From: Symbiodinium natans
Lineage: Eukaryota > Sar > Dinophyceae > Suessiales > Symbiodiniaceae
Direction: 5' to 3'
NCBI GenBank assembly: GCA_905221605.1
Contig: CAJNDS010000459.1
Span: 62,001-126,000, forward strand
DNA length: 64,000 nucleotides
Below the pieces are notes generated by a model that ran no database searches, was not told where the DNA came from, and was given only the letters and a program-made list of their open reading frames with translations. This document shows, one piece after another, positions 23,021 through 32,272 of this stretch (position 1 is its first letter; every line of letters starts with the position of its first letter). A program made the translations under genes and the position numbers.

Positions 23021-23233
23021 GACAGAGACAGAGACAGAGACAGAGACAGAGACAGAAACAGAGACAGAGACAGTCAAAGGGTCAGAGAGTCAGACATAGA
23101 GAGCAAACACGGGAAGCAGCAACCGGTTCTTTTCACTACTTAGGCAGCATGTCTGCACTGAGCTATTCTTGTTCAAGCTGGAGTCTCGCCGTTCCCCAGT
23201 TTAGCCATCTGCCCGCGGCGTCGCAAGTTTCCC
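22644..23233. repeat. 3' flank with GA and GAGACA microsatellite
   Basis: The spacer between two plausible genes. From about 22965 to 23011 it is a GA dinucleotide run, continuing as GACAGA/GAGACA hexamers to about 23080. The remainder is unique sequence without a convincing frame. Open frames through the repeat encode only RE/RD or SL runs and are artefacts. Confidence 0.85.
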
Positions 23234-23671
23234 ATGCAGGATTTCTCGCACACGCAAGACATCTCGAACACCCCCACGCCGATCCATCTTGCTCCACGTC
23301 GCGGTGCTCGCTCACGCAGCCGCAGCCGCTCGGCCACTCCAACCGAACCACGGCGGCGTAGCCAAGAACCAGGACTGGCCCACAATATTTCTGAGCGCGA
23401 CTGGATAAGATTGCAGGAGGCGCTCCAGCTGCAAGCAGAAGGATTGATGATGGCGCGCTCGCAAGTAGACGCGCTGGAGTGGCGTTTGTCATACAGGCTT
23501 GTGGAGCTGGAGGAGGCCTGTCCCGCGCACACAGCTGCCAGTCGCCACGTTGGAGATATGCACGACTACGTGGAGGCTGCTTGCCTCGAGATCAGCCACA
23601 CTCTGCGTAGGGTGGCCCGCCGAGCGCAGCGGACCTGCGATTTTCTCAGTGCCACATTGCAGCCAAGCTGA
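23234..23671 (+). CDS. Small SR-rich / coiled-coil orphan protein, 145 aa
   Basis: An ATG-initiated frame of 145 codons. Residues about 22-45 are rich in Arg-Ser dipeptides (RSRSRSRS), typical of RNA-binding or splicing-associated proteins, although this is composition rather than homology. Residues about 52-85 (ERDWIRLQEALQLQAEG, then EWRLSYRLVELEEA) have heptad-like leucine spacing suggesting a helix or coiled coil. It lies 590 bp downstream of the 590-aa gene on the same strand. Beyond its stop, another plus frame to 23810 carries CRVCEGHSISHIRLDC, a Cys/His cluster that could be a missed downstream exon or frameshifted tail. No known family recognised. Confidence 0.5.
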   Translation: MQDFSHTQDISNTPTPIHLAPRRGARSRSRSRSATPTEPRRRSQEPGLAHNISERDWIRLQEALQLQAEGLMMARSQVDALEWRLSYRLVELEEACPAHTAASRHVGDMHDYVEAACLEISHTLRRVARRAQRTCDFLSATLQPS

Positions 23672-23810
23672 CGCTATCGAGCGCCCTGTTGACTCTGCAG
23701 CCTCCCTATCTTCTTCTACACGCAGTTTTCGTCTTCCTCTGCTTGAAAAAACATGTCGTGTTTGTGAAGGACATTCCATTTCGCATATAAGATTGGACTG
23801 CAAACTCTGA

Positions 23811-24745
23811 GTGCCCTGCCCTCATTTACGTCTGCCTGTATTGGTCTCTTACCGGCCAAAAAGACGACGGGGGGTTCTCATGCAGGACTTTGTCAAAAGT
23901 TTATCTTTCTTCGCCCCTACTCAAAGTCCGCTGCCCCGTTATGCGCCCCGGGCATGCCTGGGCCTCGGCCTGGCCAAGCCAGGGTTGCTCCGCCAGGGTT
24001 TTTACACACATTCCAGGTCGCCTGCTCACCTCCAGACTATCCCTCCTCCTCGCGCTTGCGAGGCTTCGTCGTCCTTCTGTGAAGGAACCATAACTTAGTT
24101 GCTGGCCGGGCTTCAAGGGCCCAGTTGCTGGCCAGGGCTTCAAGGGCCCAGATGCTTCTTCTCTATGAAGGGCCTGCCAAAGTTCACTATTACGTGCCCC
24201 CGCCAGGGTTGCCCCACCCCCCCCTGGCGCTGATGCAGGCAGAAGGGCAGCAGGCCATGGGGCAGCGACTACGCGCTGAGCGCCTGGCCCGCCACAGTGG
24301 CCCACGCCAGGTGGCCCCCACCAAGCTGGCCCCGTGCCCCCGCCAGCTTCGTCGTCCTTATCTAAGGTGCCAGGACTGCCTGGCAGCCGTTAGATGCTTC
24401 GTCGTCCTTCTCTATGAGGACCCTTGCAGAGTGCCCCACCAGGGCGGCCCCCCACCAAGGCGGTGGCCCCACCGTGTTAAAATGTCTGTAAATGGCCGGC
24501 CCCCACCAGGATGCCCCTGTGGGCTGACCTGCATGGCCCCGCCAGCGTCGTCGTCCTTCTCTATGAAGGTGTCAGGACTGCCTGGCAGCCGTTAGATGCT
24601 TCGTCGTCCTTCCCATGAAGGAAGGCAGGTGGCCCCCCCTGACCCCGACCTGGATGGCCCCGCCAGCTTCGTCATCCTTCTCTATGAAGGTGCCAGGACT
24701 GCCTGGCAGCTGTTAGATGCTTCGTCGAGGCCCCACCAAGGCGGC
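23811..24745. repeat. Dispersed CTTCGTCGTCCTTCTC repeat cluster
   Basis: A GC-rich region containing at least seven copies or partial copies of GCTTCGTCGTCCTTCTCTAT, several followed by GAAGGTGCCAGGACTGCC and TGGCAGCCGTTAGATG (for example 24344-24400, 24545-24605, 24668-24725). The unit spacing of about 50-180 bp is irregular. Interspersed are CCGCCAGGGTTGCCCC minisatellite units. The same word occurs at 18740, 20010 and 42355, so this is a dispersed repeat family in this genome. No gene supported. Confidence 0.75.
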
Positions 24746-25461
24746 CCCCAAAAAAATATGTAAAAGGGGGTTTCACAGGCTAAGGCTTCAGGGTTATATC
24801 GCTACCCACTTGCCCCCCAGCTCTGCTTTTTCTTGACCCTGCCCCCTTATTTAGTTCTATGTTCTTTCGCTACCTGTTGCATTTCCTAAGCCCAGTTTCC
24901 CCGTATTTCCCGCCGAATTTTTAGCCCCAACTTTTTACCATCCCCTCATTCGTTTTCTCTCGTTTCCCGCCTTATCCATTATCCATAGGGGATTCTAAGG
25001 ACAAGCTACCTCATTCATTCCGCAAAACCTACAAATAACAACACCCCTAAAATTTAATCTATCCACCTTATGCGTTCCTATATTCTTAAAGTCCTTCCCA
25101 TATGCTTGTTTGAATGTTTGTTGTTGTTATGATTTATAGCAACAATAAACCTAATTTCTTCCCCATATCTCCCCCTTCTTCGTTTCAGTCTTTTCCCAAC
25201 TTCTCAAGCTTCTGGGGCTTCCCGTGTTATAGTTAGTCCTTTTGGTAAAGGTTTCATATTTGAAGAAGACGCTCAACGACTACAACAACTTCGAAGAGGC
25301 ACGTCTGGCATGTCTTAACGTTTCAGTCAGTCGATGCTTTCAGTTCTGACATTGACAAGCAACTCGTGAGCATGAGCACATTTGCTTTACAATGGTAGCA
25401 ATTCGGCTTTCAAAGCACAATCCCCGCATTCTTTCGTTCGCTTTGCTTCTACCACTTGAGC
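24746..25461. promoter_or_regulatory. 5' flank of the ubiquitin-like-domain gene
   Basis: About 700 bp of lower-GC sequence without repeats or a convincing frame, sharply different from the repeat cluster to its left. It presumably contains the promoter and leader of the gene starting at 25462, but I can point to no specific element. Pyrimidine-rich stretches with AG (for example around 25190 and 25440) could be trans- or cis-splice acceptors. Confidence 0.35.
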
Positions 25462-26649
25462 ATGGCGACTTTGTCCGAGATTGTCCCCGAGCTTTCCATG
25501 AGTGCTTCCGCGGGCGGCAGTGGTGATGACCCAGAAGACCAGAAGAACCCAATTCCTACCATTTCCCCCGATGTCACTGACGACGAGGAGAGCGACGACT
25601 TCAACACAGACGAGGAGAATGCACTCACCAAGGCAGTGAAGGAGATGAGCCTCGATGAGAAGGAGACCTTGAAAAAACGCTACGACAAGCAGATGGAGAC
25701 GTTGAAGGCAAAGCAGACCATCGTCAGCATGGAGCTTCGCAAGCACCTTCGCGAGATTAAGAAGGAGGAGACCAAAGAGAGGAAGGAGCAGAAAATCGAG
25801 GAGAAGAAGGCGAAGACGAAGGAGAGCCGTGAGGCAAAGGTGACGGTGAACATCGTGTTTCAGGGGCGGACATACTCCATGAGCATTTCGTTGATGCGTG
25901 GCATTGGTCACCTTCGCGACCGCTTCTTTGAGGATGCCGCGATTTCCCAGAAGCAGGGCAAGGACATCATGTTCACCTTCGGCGACGTGAATCTCTTTGA
26001 GACCTACCACGCCAGAAAAAGCTTGCGCGAGGTTGGTATCGTGGACGGCTCGGTGGTCTACGCTTCGATTCGCGGAGTTGGAGGAGGCTTCCGTCGAACC
26101 ATCAAGTCGCATCTGAAACCAGATGCTGCGAAGGCGGCTTTGAAAGAGAAAATCAACGATGACTACAAGGTTGTCTTTACGCCCACGTGTGACTTCCCCG
26201 AGAGCTTCCAGACCTACCTCACTGAGATGCGTCAGTCCATGGCAGAGATAAAGTTGTTGCAGTCCAACGTGAACTTCCCGCTCATCGAGTTGGCATTGAA
26301 ACAGTTGTCGGTGGAGAACCTCCAGTTGCTCCTTGACATTCTGAAGGTTTCGGAGGGCAAGCGCAGAGGCACAAGCGAGGAGAGGCTTCACAGAGCCTTG
26401 TCCGTTGTCTTCCCGAAGATGTGCTCAATGGGTGACTGCATCAAGGCTATCGAGGCATTGCAGGGGGACATGACCATCCAACTGTTCGAGATGTTCATCG
26501 ACCACTATGGCGTCTTCAGGAACGGGGAAATGGTCATCAATGCTGTCGGCTTCATGGAAGACGTGAAGAAAGAGCTTATCAAACGTGAAATCTCAACCCC
26601 GGCAGATGAGCACTTCAAGACCAACGATGCTTCGTGTGTCGCGTTCTGA
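25462..26649 (+). CDS. Protein with internal ubiquitin-like domain, 395 aa
   Basis: Start chosen at the ATG at 25462; the frame opens slightly earlier without ATG. Residues 1-55 are acidic and Ser-rich; about 55-125 are Glu/Lys-rich with coiled-coil character. Residues about 127-207 fit a ubiquitin-like fold: VTVNIVFQGRTYSMSIS as a beta hairpin, a helix, DIMFTFGDVNLFE, then a final strand VVYASIRGVGGG. The domain ends in a Gly-rich motif as ubiquitin does, but is followed by about 190 more residues, so it is either an integral UBL or a site for cleavage after GG. The C-terminal part is probably helical (LIELALKQLSVENLQLLLDI) and ends in TNDASCVAF. The intronless, GC-rich codon use matches the 590-aa gene. 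Function beyond a UBL adaptor-like role is unknown. Confidence 0.75.
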   Translation: MATLSEIVPELSMSASAGGSGDDPEDQKNPIPTISPDVTDDEESDDFNTDEENALTKAVKEMSLDEKETLKKRYDKQMETLKAKQTIVSMELRKHLREIKKEETKERKEQKIEEKKAKTKESREAKVTVNIVFQGRTYSMSISLMRGIGHLRDRFFEDAAISQKQGKDIMFTFGDVNLFETYHARKSLREVGIVDGSVVYASIRGVGGGFRRTIKSHLKPDAAKAALKEKINDDYKVVFTPTCDFPESFQTYLTEMRQSMAEIKLLQSNVNFPLIELALKQLSVENLQLLLDILKVSEGKRRGTSEERLHRALSVVFPKMCSMGDCIKAIEALQGDMTIQLFEMFIDHYGVFRNGEMVINAVGFMEDVKKELIKREISTPADEHFKTNDASCVAF

Positions 26650-26700
26650 GCGCGTAGTTCCCTTTACGCGATTTCGCCACCGTTGCCAGTCAGACCACCC

Positions 26701-27035
26701 GAAATAGGGGACTTTACCGCCCAAAGTAGGGGGACTTTACCGCCCAAAGTAGGGGGACTTTACCGCCCAAAGTAGGGGGACTTTACCGCCCAAAGTAGGG
26801 GGACTTTACCGCCCAAAGTAGGGGGACTTTACCGCCCAAAGTAGGGGGACTTTACCGCCCAAAGTAGGGGGACTTTACCGCCCAAAGTAGGGGGACTTTA
26901 CCGCCCAAAGTAGGGGGACTTTACCGCCCAAAGTAGGGGGACTTTACCGCCCAAAGTAGGGGGACTTTACCGCCCAAAGTAGGGGGACTTTACGCCCAAA
27001 GTAGGGGGACTTTACTGCCCAAAGTAGGGGGACTT
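26701..27035. repeat. 23-bp tandem satellite, about 14 copies
   Basis: A highly homogeneous tandem array begins 50 bp after the UBL gene. Each unit contains AAAGTAGGGGGACTTT, in which AAAGT and ACTTT are an inverted repeat around AGGGGG, plus ACCGCCC. Only the first and last two or three units vary, so the array was recently homogenised. There are no unique spacers, so it is not a CRISPR array. It could be a transcript-level hairpin array at the gene's 3' end or a simple satellite. Confidence 0.93.
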
Positions 27036-27560
27036 CGCTACACGGGAACGGTGCTTGGATTGTTGTCGTCTATGCAGTTGATGACAGCAAGGGACTGAGA
27101 TGTGCGACCGCAGACACAAAAAGCAGGTGTCACATCAAAGCTCTGCATTATAATCCCTAAACCCCTAAACCTAAGATATACAATATTTACAAAACAGACC
27201 CAAAAATAATATCCACCCGAAAATACCCACAAATTCCCAAATAGAAGCATCACCAAATCCCAGAATCCTTTCTATCCTACATCCTAAACCCCCCAAAACC
27301 CCAAAATAACAAATATCAAGTAGTCATATGCATAAAAAAGACCCGAAAGCAATATTCGCCCAAAATACCCACAAATTCCCATATAAAATACACCCAAAAT
27401 CACAAAATAAAATATATCATAGACCCTACACCAAAAAATCATAAATCCCCAACTTCGCCCGAGGGATATTGAATAAGAAAAGAAAACTTTGACTAAGAAA
27501 ATGACAGGTGGACGTCTACATGCAGAACACTCACCACGACGAGTTCGACGCAACGGTGCG
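27036..27560. other. AT-rich non-coding segment with a diverged duplication
   Basis: The composition shifts to A/C-rich on the plus strand. Two segments, about 27180-27275 and 27320-27412, share the order (AAT)ATT..CCACCCGAAAATACCC, ACAAATTCCCA and CCAAATCC/CCAAAATCAC and appear to be a diverged direct duplication. Frames on the minus strand are hydrophobic and lack a convincing protein pattern. No gene supported. Confidence 0.45.
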
Positions 27561-27833
27561 CCCTTCCTTTGGGTTAGGGTTTTAGTTTAGGGTTTTTAGT
27601 TTAGGGTTTCAGTTTAGGGTTTAGACCCTAAGCCCTAATCCCCTAAACCCTAAAAACGCGGACAACGTCGGCTATTCCTATCATTGAGACGCAGAAGTCT
27701 CCAAAGTGTCGGCTCTTCCTCTCATTGGGACGCGCTTAGAGTTTTAGGGTTTAGTCTTTTTAGGGTTGTTGTGGTTTAGTTCTTTCGGTTTAGAAGGGTT
27801 GTTGTGGTTTATGTTAGGTTAGGACTATGTTTT
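27561..27833. repeat. Degenerate telomere-type repeats at the element's left flank
   Basis: Short TTTAGGGTTTTAG and CCCTAAA variants flank a locally duplicated segment (GTCGGCTATTCCTATCATTGAGACG against GTCGGCTCTTCCTCTCATTGG, truncated here). This is host-type sequence and marks the last recognisable host repeat before the AT-rich block. Confidence 0.6.
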
Positions 27834-27896
27834 AAAAAAGGGGCATTTCACATTCTTTTGTTTTCGTTTTATTAAAATATTCAATGCCCCTTTTTT
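27834..27896. repeat. Perfect 14-bp inverted repeat near the viral left end
   Basis: AAAAAAGGGGCATT at 27834-27847 and its exact reverse complement at 27883-27896, separated by 35 bp of AT-rich sequence. It sits at the transition from host repeats to the AT-rich element. It could be a small MITE, a hairpin terminator, or part of the element's terminal structure. It cannot be checked against the right end, which is lost in the assembly gap. Confidence 0.6.
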
Positions 27897-28022
27897 GGCG
27901 GTGTTTAGGGTTTTAGTATGCTTTATTTATCGGGCAGTCGCCCTAACCGCCGACCACCAGCACCACCCAAGCCGCGCCAAGCCCAGCCCAAACCACACCC
28001 AAACCCAGAAAAAACACCACCC

Positions 28023-28044
28023 AAAAGGACTTAAAGACTTGAAG
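28023..28044 (+). promoter_or_regulatory. Viral promoter-like motif CTTAAAGACTTGA
   Basis: GGACTTAAAGACTTGAAG lies about 20-35 bp upstream of the polymerase ATG. The same string (GACTTAAAGACTTGA) recurs between the divergent integrase and 186-aa genes at 33901-33915. Shorter versions (CTTAAAGAC, CTTAAAGAG) precede the GIY-YIG and zinc-finger genes on the minus strand. Shared position before starts supports a promoter; the temporal class is inference. Confidence 0.5.
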
Positions 28045-28063
28045 CCTTATAGGGTATAGGTAT

Positions 28064-31000
28064 ATGGTAGAACCCCGTTTAAACGACGTGATGAAGTATG
28101 TTTTGAGTAGTAATATCGGTGAAATAAAGAAGAGAGGTAATAAAGAATTAAAAAAAGTAGTGATTAATGGTAATGAATACAGATATAATAAAGAACAACC
28201 CTTCTCAACAAAATTAACCAACAAATTGAATTCAATTGCTAAAACTCAAGGTTTTAAACGTTATGAGATACTACACAGAGCAGGACAACAAGCAAAAACG
28301 AGACAAGCCCTTAAATCATACGCAATAAGAAGAAAAGCAAAAATCACAGACGAAAGACAAGCACTAAAAAGATACGCGAACACATATTCGATTACTAATA
28401 TTAATTTGAACGGTTATCGTGGTTTATCTTATTTAAAATACCAAAAAGAAAGATTAACCGAATACTTGAAAAAAGAAAAACAAATGAAAGTGTTAATAGA
28501 AGTGGATGTCGCATTTAATCATCCAGAAGAGGATGAAGTAAGACACACAATAAGAAGCAGAAGATACAACATATTAAACGAAGAAGATTTAAACAAAGCC
28601 ATAAACAACATGGCGGGCGACATTGAGGAACAAATAGAAAACTCACAATTAAAACGTTCAGGATTAACAATAAAAAAGATAATGAAAATAACAATCCATT
28701 ATGACAAATATGACCCTACAAGAGCAGGGTCTTATATTGAATTACCTAAGTGGATATCATTAAAGAAGGCATGTATCAACATTAAAAACGATGACGATTA
28801 TTGTTTCAAATATTGCGTTCAATGTTATTTTTACAATATCTTTAAAAATCACAATCCCGAAAGAATGTATCATTATAATAAGTTGAAAAACAATGACTCT
28901 TTCTTAAAATGGGATGATGTTAATTTTCCAGCTTCTAATGATGATATAGATTATTTTGAAGAGATTAATGAAGGTAGTATTTCAATAAATGTTTATGTTA
29001 TAGACGAGGATAAACAAAAGATAAGAGCAGACAGAATAACAAAAAAGTTAAGACCAACATGTCATGTAAATCTGTTACGCTTAGAAAAGGATGATAAAAG
29101 TCATTATGTTTTGATAAAGGATTATTCGAGATTAATGAGTTCTCAGACAAACAAACATAAAACAAAACTGTTTCATTGTCAATTTTGTCAGAAAGGCTTT
29201 CAGAAAGAAAACTTACTAACGCAACATACTATAAAAGGATGTATGGCAAATAACATTCAAAACGTAGAGATGCCAGAAAAGGATAAAACATTTTTCAAGA
29301 ACCACTATAAAAAGCTTAAATGTCCATATGTTATATACGGTGATTTTGAATGTTTAACAACACAAACAGATGAAGGTATAAAAGGGACATATCAGGAACA
29401 TAAACCATCGGGTTTTATGTTAAACGTTGTTAATTCAATAACCGATGAATGTAAGCCTTACTTATACAGAGGTGAAGATTGCATGAACAAATTCTGCGAA
29501 ACCATGAATGAGATAAGGGAAGAAATCATGTATGTAATAAAACATCCCTTATCAATGAATGACTTAACAGACAAAGAACAAAAAGAATACGACGAAGCCA
29601 AAAGGTGTCATATTTGTAACGGTTGTTTTGATAACAAAAAGGACGGAAAAAAGAAGGTAAGAGACCATTGTCATTTTACAGGACAATATAGAGGTCCAGC
29701 ACACTTAAAATGTAATCTTGATTTTTGTTTTAAAGATTTCAAAATCCCAGTTTTCTTTCATAATCTTAAGAATTATGACGCGCACTTAATTATATCCAAC
29801 TTGGATAAGTTAGACACGGAAAAAGAAGAAATAAACGTAATTGCACAAAACAGCGAAAAGTTCATAACCTTTTGTCTTAAAGAGCTTGAGTTTAAAGATA
29901 CGTTCAGTTTTTTATCTTCTTCCTTAGATAAGCTTGTTAAGCTAACAAAATATGAAGAAAATGATAAGCGCGAAAATTGGACGGAAAACTTCAAATTCAG
30001 CAGAACAAGCAAATACATAACATCAGATGAGGATTTAGATTTATTAACGGATAAGGGCGTTTATCCATATGATTACTTCACAGATTTTAAGAAATTTAAT
30101 GAAACATCCCTACCATCAATTGAAGATTTTTATAGTCAGCTTACGGAACAGAACATAGAACAAAAAGAATATGACAGAGCAAAACACATATGGAACCATT
30201 TTAACATAAAAGACTTGGGAGAATACCACGACTTATATTTGCAAACAGATGTGTTTTTATTAACAGACGTCTTTGAAAACTTTAGAACTAAATGTTTAGA
30301 AGATTACGGCTTAGACCCAGCTCATTATTACACATTACCTAATTTTAGTTGGGACGCGATGCTTTTAAAAACAGGTGTTTGCTTACAACTGGTTCAAGAT
30401 GAAGAGATTTATAAAATGTTTGAAAAAGGACTTCGAGGTGGCATGTGTCAAACATCATTAAGAAAAGCAGACGCAAACAATAAATACATGGGTGAAGATT
30501 ATGATAAATCTAAGGAATCATCATATATAAATTACTTAGATGCTAATAACTTATATGGTTTAGCCATGTGTCAAAAATTGCCATACAAAGATATTAAATT
30601 TGAAGATAAGCCCTTAACCGAAGAAGAAATAATTAATTATACTGACGGTTCTCTCGGCTTTATTGTAGATGTTGATTTAGAGTATCCCGACGAAGTCCAT
30701 GAGAAACATAAGGATTACCCATTAGCACCGCAAATAATGAATGTTACCGCAGACATGTTATCGGAAACACAGAAGGGAATATATAAATCATATAATCACA
30801 ATAAAGAGCCTACAGATGAGAAAACAAACAAGCTAATCTTAAATGTATATGATAAAAATAGATATGTATGTCACGTTAAGATTTTACAGTATTATCTGAA
30901 ACAAGGCTTGAAAATAAAGCGTGTTTGGAGAACAATATCTTTCAAACAAAAGGCATGGCTAAAACCATGGATTGATTTTAACACTAACAAAAGAAAACAG

Positions 31001-31807
31001 GCAACATCAGATTTTGAAAAAGATATGTATAAATTAATGAATAACGCTTGCTACGGTAAAACAATGGAAAACGTAAGAGAACATATAGATTTTGAATTAG
31101 TTAATACACCTCAACGTTATCAAAAATGTGTTAATAGTCCTACATTTAAACATAGACATATAATTAATGAAAATCTCGTAGGAGTTGAAAAGCTAAAACA
31201 CACAGTATTATTAAATAAGCCTATATATGCGGGTATGTGTATCTTAGACTTATCTAAGTTACATATGTATTCGTTTTATTATGACGTTCTAAAAAAGAAA
31301 TACGAAGACAACATAAGATTAATATATACTGATACTGACAGCTTCGTTATACATACTAAAACAGATGATATATATGAAGACTTCCAAGAAATAAGTAATC
31401 ACATGGACTTTAGCGGCTATGATAAAAATCATAAATGCTATGACCCAAAAAATAAGAAGGTATTAGGAAAATTCAAAGATGAATGCGACGGCAAGATAAT
31501 AACAAGCTTCATAGGATTAAAGCCTAAATCTTATGCATTCAAGATACATAATGAACAGAATGAAGAAAAGAAAAGCAAAGGCATAGTAAAACATAAAGTT
31601 AAGAAAGAATTCAATTATAAAAGATACGAAGACACCTTAAACAATGAATGTATAGATAACAGCGTAACATTTAACAGCATACGTTCAAAAAATCATCAGA
31701 TATATAGCATAAAACAAACAAAACAAGCTCTAAGCAGTTATGATAATAAAAGGTATTACATAAATAACATAGAAAGTTTGCCATATGGGTTTTTTAGCAT
31801 AAAGTAG
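28064..31807 (+). CDS. polB: Protein-primed-type family B DNA polymerase, 1247 aa
   Basis: This is the element's replicase. The order is: an N-terminal domain with CHVNLLRLEKDDKSHYVLIK; a C2H2-like zinc finger at about 372-394 (CQFC...H....C); an exonuclease domain with Exo I YGDFE (D427, E429); a zinc/HNH-like insert with CHICNGC at 515-521 and DHCH at 534-537; polymerase motif A DANNLYG from D826; motif B KLMNNACYGK (990-999); and motif C YTDTDS (1088-1093). The DANNLYG and DHCHFTG patterns are typical of Maverick/adintovirus polymerases (DNA_pol_B_2). All catalytic carboxylates are present and the frame is intact, so it is probably functional. The ATG at 28064 follows the CTTAAAGACTTGA motif. 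Its 3' end meets the convergent zinc-finger gene at a perfect hairpin. Confidence 0.95.
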   Translation: MVEPRLNDVMKYVLSSNIGEIKKRGNKELKKVVINGNEYRYNKEQPFSTKLTNKLNSIAKTQGFKRYEILHRAGQQAKTRQALKSYAIRRKAKITDERQALKRYANTYSITNINLNGYRGLSYLKYQKERLTEYLKKEKQMKVLIEVDVAFNHPEEDEVRHTIRSRRYNILNEEDLNKAINNMAGDIEEQIENSQLKRSGLTIKKIMKITIHYDKYDPTRAGSYIELPKWISLKKACINIKNDDDYCFKYCVQCYFYNIFKNHNPERMYHYNKLKNNDSFLKWDDVNFPASNDDIDYFEEINEGSISINVYVIDEDKQKIRADRITKKLRPTCHVNLLRLEKDDKSHYVLIKDYSRLMSSQTNKHKTKLFHCQFCQKGFQKENLLTQHTIKGCMANNIQNVEMPEKDKTFFKNHYKKLKCPYVIYGDFECLTTQTDEGIKGTYQEHKPSGFMLNVVNSITDECKPYLYRGEDCMNKFCETMNEIREEIMYVIKHPLSMNDLTDKEQKEYDEAKRCHICNGCFDNKKDGKKKVRDHCHFTGQYRGPAHLKCNLDFCFKDFKIPVFFHNLKNYDAHLIISNLDKLDTEKEEINVIAQNSEKFITFCLKELEFKDTFSFLSSSLDKLVKLTKYEENDKRENWTENFKFSRTSKYITSDEDLDLLTDKGVYPYDYFTDFKKFNETSLPSIEDFYSQLTEQNIEQKEYDRAKHIWNHFNIKDLGEYHDLYLQTDVFLLTDVFENFRTKCLEDYGLDPAHYYTLPNFSWDAMLLKTGVCLQLVQDEEIYKMFEKGLRGGMCQTSLRKADANNKYMGEDYDKSKESSYINYLDANNLYGLAMCQKLPYKDIKFEDKPLTEEEIINYTDGSLGFIVDVDLEYPDEVHEKHKDYPLAPQIMNVTADMLSETQKGIYKSYNHNKEPTDEKTNKLILNVYDKNRYVCHVKILQYYLKQGLKIKRVWRTISFKQKAWLKPWIDFNTNKRKQATSDFEKDMYKLMNNACYGKTMENVREHIDFELVNTPQRYQKCVNSPTFKHRHIINENLVGVEKLKHTVLLNKPIYAGMCILDLSKLHMYSFYYDVLKKKYEDNIRLIYTDTDSFVIHTKTDDIYEDFQEISNHMDFSGYDKNHKCYDPKNKKVLGKFKDECDGKIITSFIGLKPKSYAFKIHNEQNEEKKSKGIVKHKVKKEFNYKRYEDTLNNECIDNSVTFNSIRSKNHQIYSIKQTKQALSSYDNKRYYINNIESLPYGFFSIK

Positions 31808-31816
31808 AAAAAATAG

Positions 31817-31842
31817 ATATTGATAAAAACAATTATCAATAT
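31817..31842. terminator. Hairpin between convergent polB and zinc-finger genes
   Basis: A perfect 10-bp stem ATATTGATAA / TTATCAATAT with loop AAACAA. It lies 10 bp after the polymerase stop and ends directly before the convergent gene's stop at 31843. It is usable in both directions as a 3'-end signal, in the manner of the Mimivirus hairpin rule. Confidence 0.65.
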
Positions 31843-32238
31843 TTATTTAATTGGCATTGGAACATGCCCAAACGTTATTGATTTTAAAATTTTGTCTCTT
31901 GCTTCGTCTTGTCTTTTTTCTAACTGTCGTGACTTACACTTTTGAGTTAGGTAATGGCGGGATTTATTCGCCTTTGTGCTTATACACGCACCGCATCTAT
32001 CACATGTCCAACCGACTTTAAGCTTTGTTTGAAAATAGTCTCTAAAATATCCGTTTTCCTTATTTTTTGCGTTGTTACTGTCATTTAATGCCTTACGCTT
32101 CTGTTCCCGCGTGGGCTCTTCTTCTTTCTCGGTGTCTGTGGTAAAGCTTCCCGCATCTTCTACCGAATTCCATAGTATATCAAATAATTCGTCGTCTATC
32201 ACTGACTTTTTGCCATTATGCACAAAAAAGCTTGTCAT
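31843..32238 (-). CDS. Small zinc-finger protein, 131 aa
   Basis: The acidic N-terminal half (EKEEEPTREQ) is followed by a C-terminal zinc finger C79-x2-C82-x2-C85...H95...C101 (CDRCGACISTKANKSRH). The same type of C-terminal finger ends the neighbouring GIY-YIG protein (C182, C185, H197, C203) and the gap-truncated protein at 39850-40168, so the three probably share a duplicated module. Nucleic-acid binding is the likely role. A CTTAAAGAG motif lies on the minus strand about 25-35 bp upstream of the ATG. The specific function is unknown. Confidence 0.7.
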   Translation of the reverse strand: MTSFFVHNGKKSVIDDELFDILWNSVEDAGSFTTDTEKEEEPTREQKRKALNDSNNAKNKENGYFRDYFQTKLKVGWTCDRCGACISTKANKSRHYLTQKCKSRQLEKRQDEARDKILKSITFGHVPMPIK

Positions 32239-32253
32239 CCAATTATTCTATAA

Positions 32254-32272
32254 GGCTTCTACTCTTTAAGCC
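32254..32272. terminator. Short hairpin at the GIY-YIG 3' end
   Basis: GGCTT (32254-32258) pairs with AAGCC (32268-32272), overlapping the GIY-YIG stop codon at 32266-32268. The stem is only 5 bp, extendable with one mismatch. It is weaker than the other viral hairpins but in the equivalent position. Confidence 0.35.

Noticed and set aside
25387-26391. Antisense Leu-rich frame of 334 codons opposite the UBL gene
   Set aside because: A mirror of Lys/Glu/Gln codons in the true gene; no independent protein pattern.
26701-27035. Possible CRISPR array
   Set aside because: Units are contiguous 23-bp tandem copies with no unique spacers, beside a eukaryotic-type gene.
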